NCBI GenBank assembly: GCA_022749755.1
Contig: CM040453.1
Coordinates: 10,735,368 to 10,799,367 of the forward strand
Source: Azadirachta indica
Lineage: Eukaryota; Streptophyta; Magnoliopsida; Sapindales; Meliaceae
Direction of reading: 5' to 3'
DNA: 64,000 bases
In this document: piece by piece, positions 10,900-21,908 of the stretch
Layout: each line of letters starts with the position of its first letter
Numbering within the stretch: position 1 is the stretch's first letter
Notes under the pieces: model-generated
Database searches by the model: none
Told to the model about the DNA's origin: nothing
What the model saw: the letters and a program-made list of their open reading frames with translations, nothing else
Program-made: the position numbers and the translations under genes

Positions 10900-12520
10900 T
10901 GGAGTTGAAGATCAGTGAGCTTTAAGAGAATATGTTATTCCAATAATTAACGAAGCTTTGACTAGCATTAGAAGACCCACCATTCAAGCAAACAACTTTG
11001 AGATCAACCCAATTATTATTCAGATGATCTAAACCTCAGTTTAGTTCAGCAAATTAGCTCATGAAGATCTGAACGCTTATATAGCAAATTTCTTGCAAAT
11101 TTGCGACATTTTCAGACATAATGGCGTGTCGAAAGATGCGGTAAAGTTGAGATTATTTCTATTCTCACTGAAGGACAAGGTAAAGAGTTGGTTGAGTTCA
11201 CTTTTGCCAGGTACTATCACCAATTGGGATGATTTGGCGTAGAAATTTTTGGCAAAATTTTTCCCTCCAGTGAAGACAGCAAAGTTAAGGAATGACATCG
11301 CTACCTTTTCTTAACATAAAATGGATTCATTATATGAAGCTTGGGAAAGGTACAAGGACATGATGAGGAGATGCCCACACCATGACTTACCTAAATAGCT
11401 TCAAGTTCAGATATTCTACAATAGTTTAGGAAATTTAACAAGAACACTTGTAGATGCAGAAGCAGGAGGTACATTAATGGGGAAAACTATTGATGAGACT
11501 TATGATTTGTTAAAGGAGATGGCTACAAATGCTTATCAATTGCCAACAGAATGCTAAACATCTAAGAAAGCCTTGGGAGTTCATGAAGTGAATAACATTA
11601 CTACACTCACCACTCAACTAACTACATTAACTAAGCAACTTGGAGCCATAATAACGAATGCCATCCATATTCAACCAATGATTTGTGCGTTGTGTGGTGG
11701 TAATCACCCCAGCATTGATTGTCAAATTAGTAATCCATTTGCTCTTTCGTCTTCTGAACAAGTTTCATATGTTGGGAACTATAATCAGCAGTAGAACAAT
11801 CCGTATTCCAACACCTATAATCAAGGATGGCAAAATCATACTAATTTCTCTTGGAGAGGAAATCAAAATGCCACAAGACCACCACCCAGATTCCAACCTC
11901 AAGAGAAAAAAGTTAACTTAAGAGAAGCTCTTGCATAACTCATCCTTGAATACTTCCAAGTTCATGACAAAAATTGAAACAACTTTGCAAAATCAAGTGG
12001 CTTCCATTTAGAATTTAGAAGTACAAGTGGGACAACTTGCGAGTATGATGACGAATAGACAACAAGGATCATTGCCAAGTAATGCCAAGACAAATTCCAA
12101 TGAGCAAGTGAAAACCATTATACTTAGAAGTAGGAAGCAACTTGAAGAAAGTTATTTGAAAGCACAAATGGAGGAATAACTTGAAATTACAGTGTCAAAC
12201 CAAGCAAAAATAGAGGATGACGTTGGTGAAGAGCAAATGGAAAGCACCATTAACACCTTTAAAGAAACAAACTCCTCAAAATCACCATAAGAAGCATTAG
12301 CTCCTCAAAAAAAGGATTTGTCACCTCCACCATATGTGCATTCGATCTCATTTCCTCAACGTTTTCGGAAGAACAAGTTAGATAAGTAATTCTCTAAATT
12401 CCTTGATATTTTCAAAAAGTCGCACATTAATATCCCTTTTGCAAATGCACTTAAGCAAATGTCGAGCTATTCAAAGTTCATGAAGGAGATATTATCCAAC
12501 AAAAGGAATTGGAGGAGAAT
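10900..12520 (+). pseudogene. gag (capsid/nucleocapsid) pseudogene of the Athila-like element
   Basis: One reading frame can be followed from about 10912 to about 12510 if premature stops are ignored. Landmarks are RRPTIQANNFEINPIIIQM, DAVKLRLFLFSLKDKVKSWL, KFFPPVKTAKLRNDI, LYEAWERYKDMMRRCPHHDL (retrotransposon gag domain), then a zinc knuckle CALCGGNHPSIDC (CX2CX3HX4C, 11684-11722). The C-terminal part includes ISFPQRFRKNKLDK and HINIPFANALKQM. In-frame stops occur at 11240, 11312, 11396, 11555, 11792 and 11936, among others, and each is one C-to-T or G-to-A transition from a sense codon. A frameshift falls near 12511. In an intact element the product would form the virus-like particle core. 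Confidence 0.85.
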
Positions 12521-13079
12521 GTGATGGTGATGCTAACGGAAAAATGCAGCGCACTTTTGCAAAACAAGTTGCCTCCGAAATTGATGGATCCAGGAGTTTC
12601 TCCATCCCCTACATCATTTGAGAGTCTTAGTTTGAAAAACCCTTATGTCATTTAGGTGCAAATATTAATCTAGTACCTTTGTTTGCTTTCAAGAAATTGG
12701 GTCTTAGTAAAGCTAAGGCTACAACCGTCTCTTTTCAATTGGTAGACTAATCGATTAGGCATCCAAGAGGAGTAGTTGAAGATGTATAGGTCAAAGTTGG
12801 CAAGTTTATATTTCTAGTAGATTTCATTGTGTTGGATATGGAAGAAGACTACAAGATTCCTCTCATTCTTGGTAGGCCTTTCTTAGCCACTAGTGGAGCT
12901 TTGATTGATGTGAAACGTGGCGAGTTGGCACTAAGGATGGATGATGAAAAGGTTAAATTTAACATTTTTCATGACATAAAATCTTCAAATGAGCCAATTA
13001 TTTGCCATCGGGTAAATATTATCGATAGTTGTGGATTGAATGTTCATGAACAGAAAATGAAAGAGTATCAGAATGACGT
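12521..13079 (+). pseudogene. Aspartic protease-like pol segment of the Athila-like element
   Basis: After the frameshift near 12511 the frame continues ENVMVMLTEKCSALLQNKLPPKL. Around 12642-12670 it reads LCHLGANINLVP, where the family normally has the catalytic Asp; here that position is His. Next come [43 protein letters not shown] (the second conserved block, about 12829-12890) and [14 protein letters not shown]. The longest unbroken part is 12829-13155. No RT follows: near 13080 the sequence passes straight into the integrase tail. The lost Asp, the stops and the deletion make it inactive. Confidence 0.8.
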
Positions 13080-13583
13080 GTGCAAGAGTGTAAAATTCGT
13101 AATGAAGCAAAAGAGTGGCATGATAGAATGGTTCCTGGGAGACATTTTGCACTAGGTCATTGTGTTCTATTGTTGAATTGGAGATCAAAATTGTTTTCGG
13201 GCAAACCTAACTCAAGATGGTCAGAACTATTCGTGATTAAAAAAGTATTTTCCTTTGGTGCGATTAAACTGAAAGATAAGAATGGACATATTTTTCGAGT
13301 CAACGGCCAACGGTTAAAGTACTATGATAGAGAAGAGAAAAAGAATAAGGCAAAAATTTCTCACACAAACCCTATTTTATTGAGGAAGAACTTAATCCGA
13401 CTAAAGACGTTACACTTAGCACTGCTTGGGAGGAAGCTCAAGGTTTTTGAGAAGGAGAAGATAATCTTTGCGATGCATGAAAGAGTTATTCAAATCACGT
13501 GCTATCAGTTCTTTTTCCTTCTCTTTGTATTTTTAATATTTTATTTCGCTTCCAACTTAATTTATTCATTGCATGATCTTTAA
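13080..13583 (+). pseudogene. Integrase C-terminal tail fused to the protease remnant
   Basis: In a frame overlapping the end of the protease-like segment, the translation runs [20 protein letters not shown], then CVLLLNWRSKLFSGKPNSRW, GAIKLKDKNGHIFRVNGQRL and KYYDREEK. This is the C-terminal tail of Athila-type integrase (basic helix, VLL-N-R strand, SRW block, VNGQRLKxY). No reverse transcriptase, RNase H or D,D-35-E core is present between protease and this tail, so a large internal deletion is placed at about 13075-13110. The 167-codon frame (13080-13583) ends in a hydrophobic stretch that is probably 3' untranslated DNA read through. Confidence 0.8.
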
Positions 13584-15220
13584 TTATGAACATTGAAGAC
13601 AATGTTAAGTTTAAGTTTGGGGGTGGAGTTATTTAAAGTAGATTTTTTTATTTTTTTTAATTTTTTGTGGTAATTTTTTCTTGTTTGCGATCTTTTTTCA
13701 TGTTTGTTTTCTGTTTTTGAGGTGCTTCCTTACTTTGTGACAAGTTTGCGAAAATGAATTAGCCGTGGCCAATTTAAAGTAATTAGATGTTAAGCAAATA
13801 TCATAATTTTATTCTTATTTTAACCAATTTTCATTTATTCATGCTCATAACACATATGCGCTTCATGTCAAAATTGATCAAAGTCTTGATTTGATTAATT
13901 CATATGATATGCAAGATAGTATAGACTCATATGACATTTTTAGTGAACTTTTGAGCCTTTGTGTGTTAATTTTGAGTGTTATGTGACTACTCTATATCTA
14001 TTTTTATTATTTTTTCATTCTAGTGATCTCATTATGTTTTGTTTTGATTATTTAACTTGATTTTTCATGTCTTAGATGTAAGATTGATTGTATAACATAT
14101 GAGAAATGATTCTAAGCTTTATTTGAACCGTTTGAGCCTTTCTAGCCAACCTTATACATGATTCCCTGGTTAACCACTTTGAGCCTCAAGGTAATATCTT
14201 TTTCTTTCATAAAACTGACAATACACAAACCGGATAGTTGAAAATATTGTTTATATCCTTATGGAAACTCTTGAGCTATCTTGAAACTGTAATGATATAT
14301 ACTTCAAAATAAGTTTGGGGGTTGTTACTATTTGTGTACTTGTGATGAGAAAGCTGTATTAATTGATGCACATAAAAAAAAAGAATAAGGAAAGAAGAAA
14401 CGAAAAGAAAAGAACAAAAAAAGAAAAAGAGAATAGAAATGCATAGCTTTAATTTTACTAAGTAACCGGGGCTCTTGCCTAATTAAGTAATAACCGCTCG
14501 CATCAAAAGGTAAAATAAGGTGAAATATAAAAAGAGTTGTGTTTTGAAAAAAAGGGCGAAAATGAATGAGTAATGATGAGATTTGTTGTCAAGCGAAATT
14601 TGAAAGTCGATGGTAAAAGCATGTGATTGAAGTTCCTAAAATTTTGATTTATTTTTTATCCATTCTTTCTTGTAACTATCTTACCCATTAGCCTTATTAC
14701 AATCTTGAAGAAAAGTCTTATGTTGATCTTGTGTGTTATTTAATTAGTCTACATCTATTTTTATGAAAATTAAGTTAGTAGTATTCCTTTCATGAGATCA
14801 CCATCATCACATCAAAAATAGCCTATTCTTTCAACTGTATGCGAGCTTTGTTTTTCCATTAAAAATCTATGCATAATGCTTATCTCACATACCTTTGAGT
14901 GTTAACCCAAATTTCAATTGTGCTTATTTAAGAGTGACCATCTTAGTAAGATACGGAGATCTGGAGTTCTATGCATGCTATATTTTGATAATGTGAATAA
15001 TGATATAATGGAGGATGATCAATTTATGACTTTCACATGCTACACATGAGCATGTCAAATGAAATCTTATTAATACTTGGATATTTAGATGATTGAATTT
15101 ATATTTTGTTTCTATTCTCATTGGTCATAAATTCGTTAAGTAAAAAAGTTAATTTGTGTAGTTAAGTCTTTTAATTTTTCTTTTACTTGAGAATGAGCAA
15201 ACGCTAAGTTTGGGGGTATT
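13584..15220 (+). other. Long 3' untranslated zone of the Athila-like element
   Basis: No coding frame. It contains three copies of AAGTTTGGGGG(T) at about 13612, 14308 and 15207. The last directly precedes the 3' LTR and is the likely polypurine tract. A purine-rich block lies at about 14370-14445. Athila-type elements carry such a zone, sometimes with an env-like relic, but none was recognised here. Confidence 0.65.
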
Positions 15221-15753
15221 TGATATATTAATTTTTATTACTTAATTATACTAAAATCATTTATAATTAAATAGTATACTTAGTGTTATTTAATCCGTTT
15301 TAAATAATTACTTCTCTTTTTAAGCATTTACTTTTATTTTGTAGGTGTTGATGTGTTATAACATAAAAAGCATGAAAACGGAGCATAAAAGTACGTTCGC
15401 TAGCCATCTGTCTAAACCACAAAGTTTTGTTCCTGGGATCACAATGTAAGCCAAAGAGGACTAAAATATAAAAATATCAAACTAGAGACTCAAATTCAAA
15501 ATAACTAAACGTAAGGGGTTTAATTGAAATTTATCGCATAATTGGCCTTTCCAGGCAAAATCAATGGCGCGGTCTCGCCAAAATCTGGTGCGCCCATGCT
15601 ATGCTTTCTGCCCCTTGATAGTAATTACGGCGCGGTCACGGTAAAATGTGGCACGCTCGCGCTCGTTCGCGATCTAAATCATGCTTTTAGCTTATTTGAG
15701 ATTCTTGGATCAAAATTGATGGCCAATTTGAGATATTTTTAGGTTTTTATGTT
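15221..15753 (+). repeat. 3' LTR of the Athila-like element, truncated
   Basis: It starts TGATATATTA directly after a purine-rich GTTTGGGGGTATT. It aligns with the first ~510-530 bp of the left LTR up to TTTTTAGGTTTTTATGTT (the counterpart ends near 9815). The remaining ~0.9 kb of LTR is absent, and the next bases belong to an H-protein gene fragment. A 66-codon frame inside it (15542-15742) is not a gene. Confidence 0.8.
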
Positions 15754-16045
15754 AAAGTTGATGGTAATTCTCAACCATTGGTATAACTGACCATGCTCAA
15801 GATCATGTAGGCGATGTTGTGTATGTTGAATTACCAGATATAGGGACTACGGTAAAGCAAGGTGCCAGTTTTGGTGCAACTAAAAGTGTCAAGCCTACTA
15901 CTGATATTAATGCTCCCGTTTCTGGAAAAGTGGTTGAAGTTAACGAAGAGCTCAACAGCTCCCCTGCTTTGGTCAACTCAAGCCCATACAGGATGGATGG
16001 ATTATAAAGGTGGAGATGGACGATGGCGGTGGAATAATTCTCTCT
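15754..16045 (+). pseudogene. GCSH-like: Glycine cleavage system H-protein pseudogene fragment
   Basis: Translation gives KVDGNS, then after a small frameshift [58 protein letters not shown] and [14 protein letters not shown] 2-bp insertion then shifts the frame, and GWIIKVEM follows. This is the lipoyl-carrying H-protein of mitochondrial glycine decarboxylase, which shuttles the methylamine intermediate among the P, T and L proteins. The lipoyl-lysine motif (SVK) is still visible. Only about 95 codons from the middle to near the C-terminus are present. There is no transit peptide or start, and no intron is seen in this stretch. At least two frame breaks make it non-functional. Its 5' edge coincides exactly with the truncated LTR end. 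The longest open part is 15819-16007. Confidence 0.9.
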
Positions 16046-16094
16046 AGAAATTGATTTGATTTTTAATCGTATAAAGTTCCAATATTAGTATAAT

Positions 16095-17320
16095 TGCCCC
16101 AATGATGTTGATCGTTTTGTGGAGGGTGTTAGGCGTGCTTTTGTCATTACAGTTTTTGTTATTGATTCGTCTTAAAATTGATAATGTAAGTTGCTGACTT
16201 AGGGCAGGCAATAAACACAATGCTTAGCCTTTAATGAAAACCATGCAAGCCTTCCCTAATCATTTATTTATTTGCATTAATGTCAGTACACTATTCCACA
16301 TAAAAAATTGAAAATTTTAAGAATGTTAGTGGAGCGTCTCTTTCAATTAATGACGGAAAAGAGAATATTAATTTTCTAACTATAATTGTCTCACACCTTT
16401 TTTCGCAAAATGTGGGGTGAAAAATCAAATAAGAATGATGTGATTTAATCATGGTGTATATTGTATATTGTTCCGAAAGTTAAAATCTCTTTTTAAATTT
16501 TTTTTCTTTTGGATTTTCTGGATACGTATTTATGATGGTGAGTGCAGCCAATTTTATCAGAAAAAATTATCAGGGACTTGCAAGAAAAGAAATGTAAAAC
16601 TTAAGTACCTATAAATAATTTGTCTTTTAAATTAAAAAAGCTACCTGACCATCACGTACAACCTATTTTCTTAAATAACTATTATTTAAAATGTGTTGAA
16701 AAAATAATCAATTAAATTATTTTGAACAAAAATATTTTTATTTGAAAGTATACTTTTGAACATGAAGTGCACTTTTGAACACTAAATTCACGCTTGAATA
16801 TACATTTTCAAACACAAAGTAAACTTTCATACAAAAATATTTTTGTCCAAAAAATTAATTGATTATTTTTTAAACACATTTTTAATATGTGGTTGTTTAA
16901 GAATATGAGACTGAACTATGTTTACAGAAATCATATTCCCCTTTTGAATTTGGGATGAATTAGGCCAATTTTATTGCGTTACATATGTAAGAATTTTGTA
17001 AGTGGTAAATTTCCAACCACTAATTTTATTCTAAACACGAGTTTCATTGATATTCTTTCTTTCATGACTCTTATTACATGCACTTAGAAATCTTTTGAAA
17101 ATTGCTCATCAAAATTGATTCTTAACTACTACAACAATTGATAAAGAAATTAAAAACTAAAGAAATTTTCATTAATATTTAACTAACAAAAAAATTTAAC
17201 TGACATTCAAGATTTACTAAGAAAGAAAATCATGAATAATTTTTAATAGAAAATTTTAATTGACATTTAGTTACTAATTAGTCCTTTAGGTGGTACTTAA
17301 ATGTCAGTTAAATTATTTTG
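16095..17320 (+). repeat. Copy 1 of a dispersed noncoding repeat (left arm of inverted pair)
   Basis: This segment matches the reverse complement of about 20600-21765. Shared landmarks include GTTTTGTGGAGGGTGTTAGG, GAATGTTAGTGGAG, ATCAGGGACTTGCAAGAAA and the AAATGTCAGTTAAA region near 17310. It is interrupted by an insertion at about 16634-16940. No coding potential was seen. It may be a transposon end or duplicated gene flank; I do not recognise the family. Confidence 0.7.
16634..16940. mobile_element. Foldback MITE-like insertion
   Basis: It is absent from the corresponding place of the inverted copy at 20.6-21.8 kb. It is largely self-complementary: AAAATGTGTTGAAAAAATAA near its left side pairs with the reverse complement of the TTATTTTTTAAACACATTTT region near its right side, giving terminal inverted repeats of roughly 100 bp. 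It is flanked by near-identical decamers, CTTTTAAATT (16624) and CTTTTGAATT (16941), which fit an 8-10 bp target duplication. No transposase is encoded. The superfamily is unclear (hAT or Mutator by duplication size). Confidence 0.65.
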
Positions 17321-19062
17321 TAATTGGGGGTGGGCCAAAAAAACTGAGACCTGAAAAATCGAATCAAACCAAACTAGCGCAAATAGTTTTAGTCTAGCTC
17401 TTAATTCATTTACTTCGATTTTGGTTCTCCTTTTAGAACACCAAATTATTTGATTCGATTTTGGTACTAGTATCACAAAATCAGATTAGACCAAAATTAA
17501 TATTATTTTATTTCTATTTTATTTTCTTTATTATGCTAGTCAAAATGATATCACTTTAGTTTTATACAACGTTATCATTCTGCTTTTCCAAGAAAAAAGA
17601 TAGGAAGGTCTGATATACAAGAAGAGAAAAAATTAAAAGAAGGGAACGGAGATGAACCGGACCAAAATTGAACAGTTTGGTTTTGAATCTATACTATTCT
17701 CTTACTCTTGGTCCAATTTTCATTCGGTTTCAACTTTACATTTGGTTCGGCACAAGTCAAAAAGTTTTAGACTCAAATTTTTTCACCTTAATTTTTCACC
17801 TTGTAGAACTGAGAATAGAAGATTATAAAGCTTTGTTTGTCTAGTTTCTTAGATTAATCTTAAGTTGTAGGTTGGATAGTTCCCTTAAATGTGAATACCA
17901 AACAATATACAACGTTGGCGACGACTCAAATTTTGCAACTATTGGTTTTGCCTCTACATAGCCAAAATCACCAAATGCCAATAATAGGTTTTATGATCAA
18001 CATATAATAATAGATTTTAAAGGGAACAAATAAATAATTTCTATGTTTTTTAGTATCATATTTGATTAAAATTTTATTAGATGTATCTTATATATTCTGT
18101 TTTATATGCAGCTAAGCAATTGAAATTGTCTAACTTGAATGCTTATGTGAACTCAACACTAGAAAAAGAGTATCGCCATGATCTGAATTTTGCTAAATCG
18201 GCATTAAGGATTAGAAAACATTCAAATGGTTCTACTCTCAACCTTTTTATAAATCTAGATCGAAAGGTCGTGGGTGCTAAAAGTGAGTTACAAAAATTAG
18301 AACTCGAAAAACCAGATTTGTGCGAAATGAAACCAATAGTTTTGATCCAGTTTTCATCATTCTTCGATTTGGTTTAAATCCATTTTTCAAAAGACCAAAT
18401 CCTTTGATGCGGCTCTCAATAAAAGAAAATAAATTAGATCAAATTTAAAAAAATTAATTTAACTTTTTATTCTTTTAAATTATGTGACTAACGAGAGGTT
18501 GCTTTCAAATCTTAAAACCATGTCATTTTGTATTTTTAAATTAAAAAAAAATTGAAAATTGGACCGAATCGAACTGAAACTGAAGTTGACCGGTTTGATT
18601 CCAATATGTTTCCTCCTCTGTTCATATAATCGTTTCCTTTTCTTATTAGTCATTAATGGTAGAAATTTGAGTGAAAACATTACTCTATAAGGGACAAATG
18701 ACATTGTTATGAGTTTTAGTTTCATAAACATTTAATTGATATATTTAATAAAATATTAATTTATAAATTTATGAGATAAAATTTATCACATTTAGTTTAA
18801 CACGCTTGACACTGCAAGGAAATGAATGAATGAGACAAACTGAAATTTTTGATAGAACTCAAAGAAAATATAAAAAAATAAAAGAAATGGAATAATTGCT
18901 CTCTTTTAAAAATTTATAGGTTTTTTAAAATATGAATTAAGTTTATATAAAATATAAATCACTTAATTTTAATCATAATTAATTGATTGATTATGTATAT
19001 AAATTTTATGTTAATTGACGATTGAATAGAACACAAATTAAAATTCTAGTGCGTAATTAAAT
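17321..19062. other. Spacer with GGTTTGGTTCGG-like motifs, no clear gene
   Basis: Several blocks resemble the ACCGAACCAAA/TTTGGTTCGG-type motif clusters common in plant transposon debris (about 17340-17480, 17650-17760, 18280-18370, 18560-18600). An open frame at 18081-18377 (98 codons, containing KQLKLSNLNAYVNSTLEKEY) has a composition more coding-like than its surroundings but was not recognised and has no supporting context. Another at 18480-18731 (minus) looks random. Confidence 0.4.
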
Positions 19063-19740
19063 GGTACGATATTCTACTAAGTTGAATTTTGTTCGTTAAA
19101 ATTCCCATATCGCCAAAAATTGGCCCATGCTTTTTCCTATGCTTTTTCAATTTCCAAGTGACAAAAATTGTGTAAAATCGCACTCTATGCTTTTTTTTTT
19201 TTTTTAAATATGTGTACTTCTTTTACCTTCCACCTGATAATAAACACTATCTATGCTTGCCCTTTAATAAACACTATAAAGGTCTTCCATATCTATTACT
19301 CAATTTTCATGAAACATTCAAAATGTGAACAATGTTAGTGGAGGGTCTCGTTCATATTAAAGACGAACAAAAAAGGGGGAAAAAAAAATATATATATATA
19401 TATATATATTTGTTTCTTTATTACATATAATAAGTCTATTTGGCCGGAGGAGACTGACCAAATTCATCTCGAATTCAAAAGAAATTATGGTTTGAATTTT
19501 TGGTCCTTCAGTTTTTATGACTTCTTCCGTGTAAAAAAAAGTAACCAGGGAATTGCATGGAAAGAGATAAAAAATTTAAGGACCTATCTATAATTTTTCT
19601 TGCGAGTAAAACAAAATTATTATTTTCAAAGAATTAGAATATTCACATTTAATAATACTAATATGAATGCATATATAGTGAGCTGGTGAGAACTTTAAAA
19701 AATAATGATTCTTTATTTACAAACATCTGCAACTATATTT
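19063..19740 (+). repeat. Copy 2 of the dispersed noncoding repeat, rearranged
   Basis: It contains TTAAAATTCCCATATCGCCA (also at 21755-21785 in reverse complement), the AATGTTAGTGGAGGGTCTC block seen at 16325, and CAGGGAATTGCATGGAAAG like the 16580 region. About 19600-19735 matches the reverse complement of 20228-20375 (AGAATTAGAATATT, ATAATGATTCTTTATTTA). The piece 19415-19500 is in the opposite relative orientation, so the copy is a mosaic. A TA run lies at 19388-19409. Confidence 0.6.
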
Positions 19741-19810
19741 GAAAGGTATTGTCGATCGTTACATTTAATTAAAAAATACATAATTGATATAACAAACAAA
19801 TATATATAAT

Positions 19811-19863
19811 AAACACACACACGCACACACACACGCACACACACACATATATATATATATATA
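19811..19863. repeat. CA/TA compound microsatellite
   Basis: A run of CA dinucleotides with occasional CG, followed by a TA run. It accounts for the valine/cysteine-rich minus-strand open frame at 19769-20020, which is not a gene. Next to it, 19965-20030 and 20075-20140 are diverged direct repeats (ATATTTATTGGCATTTAA...TTAGTTGGC). Confidence 0.85.
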
Positions 19864-20227
19864 CTTGGATAAATAATAGTTGCTCATTTAGTCCAATTAA
19901 TAATATCTTTTGGGGAATATAAAAACCAATTAATGGTATGGTTGTGTTTGAAGTCCCAATGTACCATAGATATTTATTGGCATTTAATTTCATTAGTTGG
20001 CATCTATTTTCCATGAACAAATTCCTATTTTAGATCCATAATAAAGCATGAGTTCTGTTGGAAGTTGTACTGTAAATATTTATTGGCATTTAACTTTATT
20101 AGTTGGCTGTTGGCATGTATGTTCTATAAACAACTTACAATATTATTAAAGTTCTCAAATAATTTTAATATAGTAGTTGACTTTTAATTAGGAGGATTAG
20201 GTATTGAGTATAATGAAAATATCTGCC

Positions 20228-21790
20228 AAAATGTATCTCTAGGTGTTCGTAAAATAAAGAATCATTATTTTTCAAATTTTATCACCGTCAACAACTCACT
20301 ATATATTTATGCATGCATGTTTGTATCCTTAAATTAATGTAAATATTCTAATTCTTCGAAAACTATAGTTTTTTTTTTTATTACAAAGTTAATCTACAGA
20401 CAAATATCATGCAATGGACCCATTATTAAGCACAGAAATTTGATATATGTTTGATTACCGGCTTTTTATGTTATAGACTATGGGAAAAAAAAAGGACAAT
20501 TATGGTTCCTGCAATTAATTAATTATTTGATTTAATTAAATAATTTATATTTATAATTAAAAGTCAAACTTGAATTATAATTTTCTTGAACTCATTAGTA
20601 ACTAAATGTCAATTATATTTTCTATTTAAATTTATTCATGATTTTCTTTCTTAGTAAATCTTGAATTAACGTAGTCTTTAAATGTCAATTAAAATTTTTT
20701 TGTTAGTTAAATATTAATGAAATTTTCTTTAATTTTTCATTTCTTTATCACTGATTGTAGCAGTTAAAGAATCAATTTGATGAGCAACTTTCAAAAGATT
20801 TCTAGCATTTAATAAGAGTCATCAAAGAGTGTCAATGAAACTCATGTTTAGAATAAAATTAGTGGATCGAAATTCACTATTTACAAAATTCTTACATATG
20901 TAATAACACTAAGTCTATTTGGCCAAGTAAACTGACCAAATTCATCCCGAATTCAAAAGACAAGTTATTTACAGGTCCTTAAGTATTGCATTTTTTTCTT
21001 GCAAGTCCCTGATTATTTTTCCCAAAAAAATTGGTTGCAATCACCATCATGAATACTTGCCCAGAAATCCAAAAAATTTTACAAAATCAAATATCAAAAC
21101 ATTTTAAGGAGGAGATTTTTACTTTTGCAACAATATATACACCATGATTAAATAACATCATTCTTAGTTCATTTTTACCTATACTTTTTGAAAATAAAGA
21201 AAGTGTGAGACAATTATATAGAGAAAATTAATATTCTCTCTGTTTCTTCTTTAATATGGAAGGGACCCTCCATTAACATTCTTCAAATTTTCAACTTTTA
21301 TGGAAACTAGAGAAAGGACTAATGAAAGGTGTCACTTAAATGATTAATTAATGCAAATAAGTAAATGCCAATAAATGGTTAGGTAATGGTAGGTATGCAT
21401 AGTATTTATTAAAGGCTAAAAATGTCAATTACCGTGAATGGGAATTCAGGTGGCAATAAGGTAATGTCACTTGGCCTTGTGGAATGTAGGCTTTCAATTC
21501 ATATATTTAATATCATATTAACCTTAATTATGGTTTATGTATTTACAAATAGAATCTAATATCAATTACAGTATGATATATTTTAGACAAGAAAAAGATT
21601 TGTAAAAGGGGACATACAATTTATGGTGATCTAATATAATTTAATATAAATACATCATTACTTTAGGAATTTAGTGATGCAGATGAGATTTTAAATTTTT
21701 TATATCTACTCTACATCATCCCTAACACCATCCACAAAACAATCAACACCATCAGGCCATTTTGGCGATATGGGAATTTTATACAAATAA
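20228..21790 (-). repeat. Copy 3 of the dispersed noncoding repeat (inverted arm)
   Basis: The reverse complement of 20600-21765 aligns with copy 1 (16095-17320, minus the MITE). The reverse complement of 20228-20375 and of 21220-21790 aligns with parts of copy 2. Landmarks on the plus strand are GTCCCTGATTATTTTTCCC, GTGTGAGACAATTATATAG and GACCCTCCATTAACATTC. Copies 2 and 3 together form an imperfect inverted repeat around 19.98 kb. No coding function was seen. Confidence 0.65.
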
Positions 21791-21908
21791 AAAACAAATT
21801 AAAACTAAAACCAATTGTGAACTCTCTTATTTAATGAGAGAGAGTTTGGCTGTGGTGGTTGATTGGATCATATCTCTCTGACTCTCTCTCTCTTCGCCAA
21901 TGTAATCC

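Larger units (their letters stand above)
9298..15753 (+). mobile_element. Athila-like Ty3/gypsy retrotransposon, internally deleted, 3' LTR truncated
   Basis: Seen: a direct repeat pair (9298 onward and 15221 onward, both starting TGATAT) encloses a gag region with a zinc knuckle, a protease-like segment, and a C-terminal integrase tail. A long untranslated zone with AAGTTTGGGGG motifs follows. Known: this gene content and the long 3' untranslated zone are typical of Athila-type elements. Inferred: RT, RNase H and the catalytic integrase core are deleted. The left LTR is about 1.4 kb, but only about the first 530 bp of the right LTR remain, and the sequence switches there to an H-protein gene fragment. 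Multiple premature stops and frameshifts make it non-functional. Confidence 0.85.

Noticed and set aside
15542..15742. 66-codon frame with reasonable codon composition.
   Set aside because: It lies inside the truncated 3' LTR and has a diverged noncoding counterpart in the left LTR near 9615-9815.
15754..16045. Functional H-protein gene.
   Set aside because: No start, no transit peptide, at least two frame breaks, and the C-terminal end is missing.
16050..16660. Remaining ~0.9 kb of the Athila-like 3' LTR, expected downstream of the H-protein fragment.
   Set aside because: Comparison by eye with 9815-10705 shows no similarity; this stretch instead belongs to the dispersed repeat.
18081..18377. 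98-codon plus-strand frame as a gene.
   Set aside because: No homology, promoter or splice context; kept only as a remark in the spacer entry.
19769..20020. Minus-strand 83-codon frame with a valine/cysteine repeat.
   Set aside because: It is translated from a CA/TA microsatellite.
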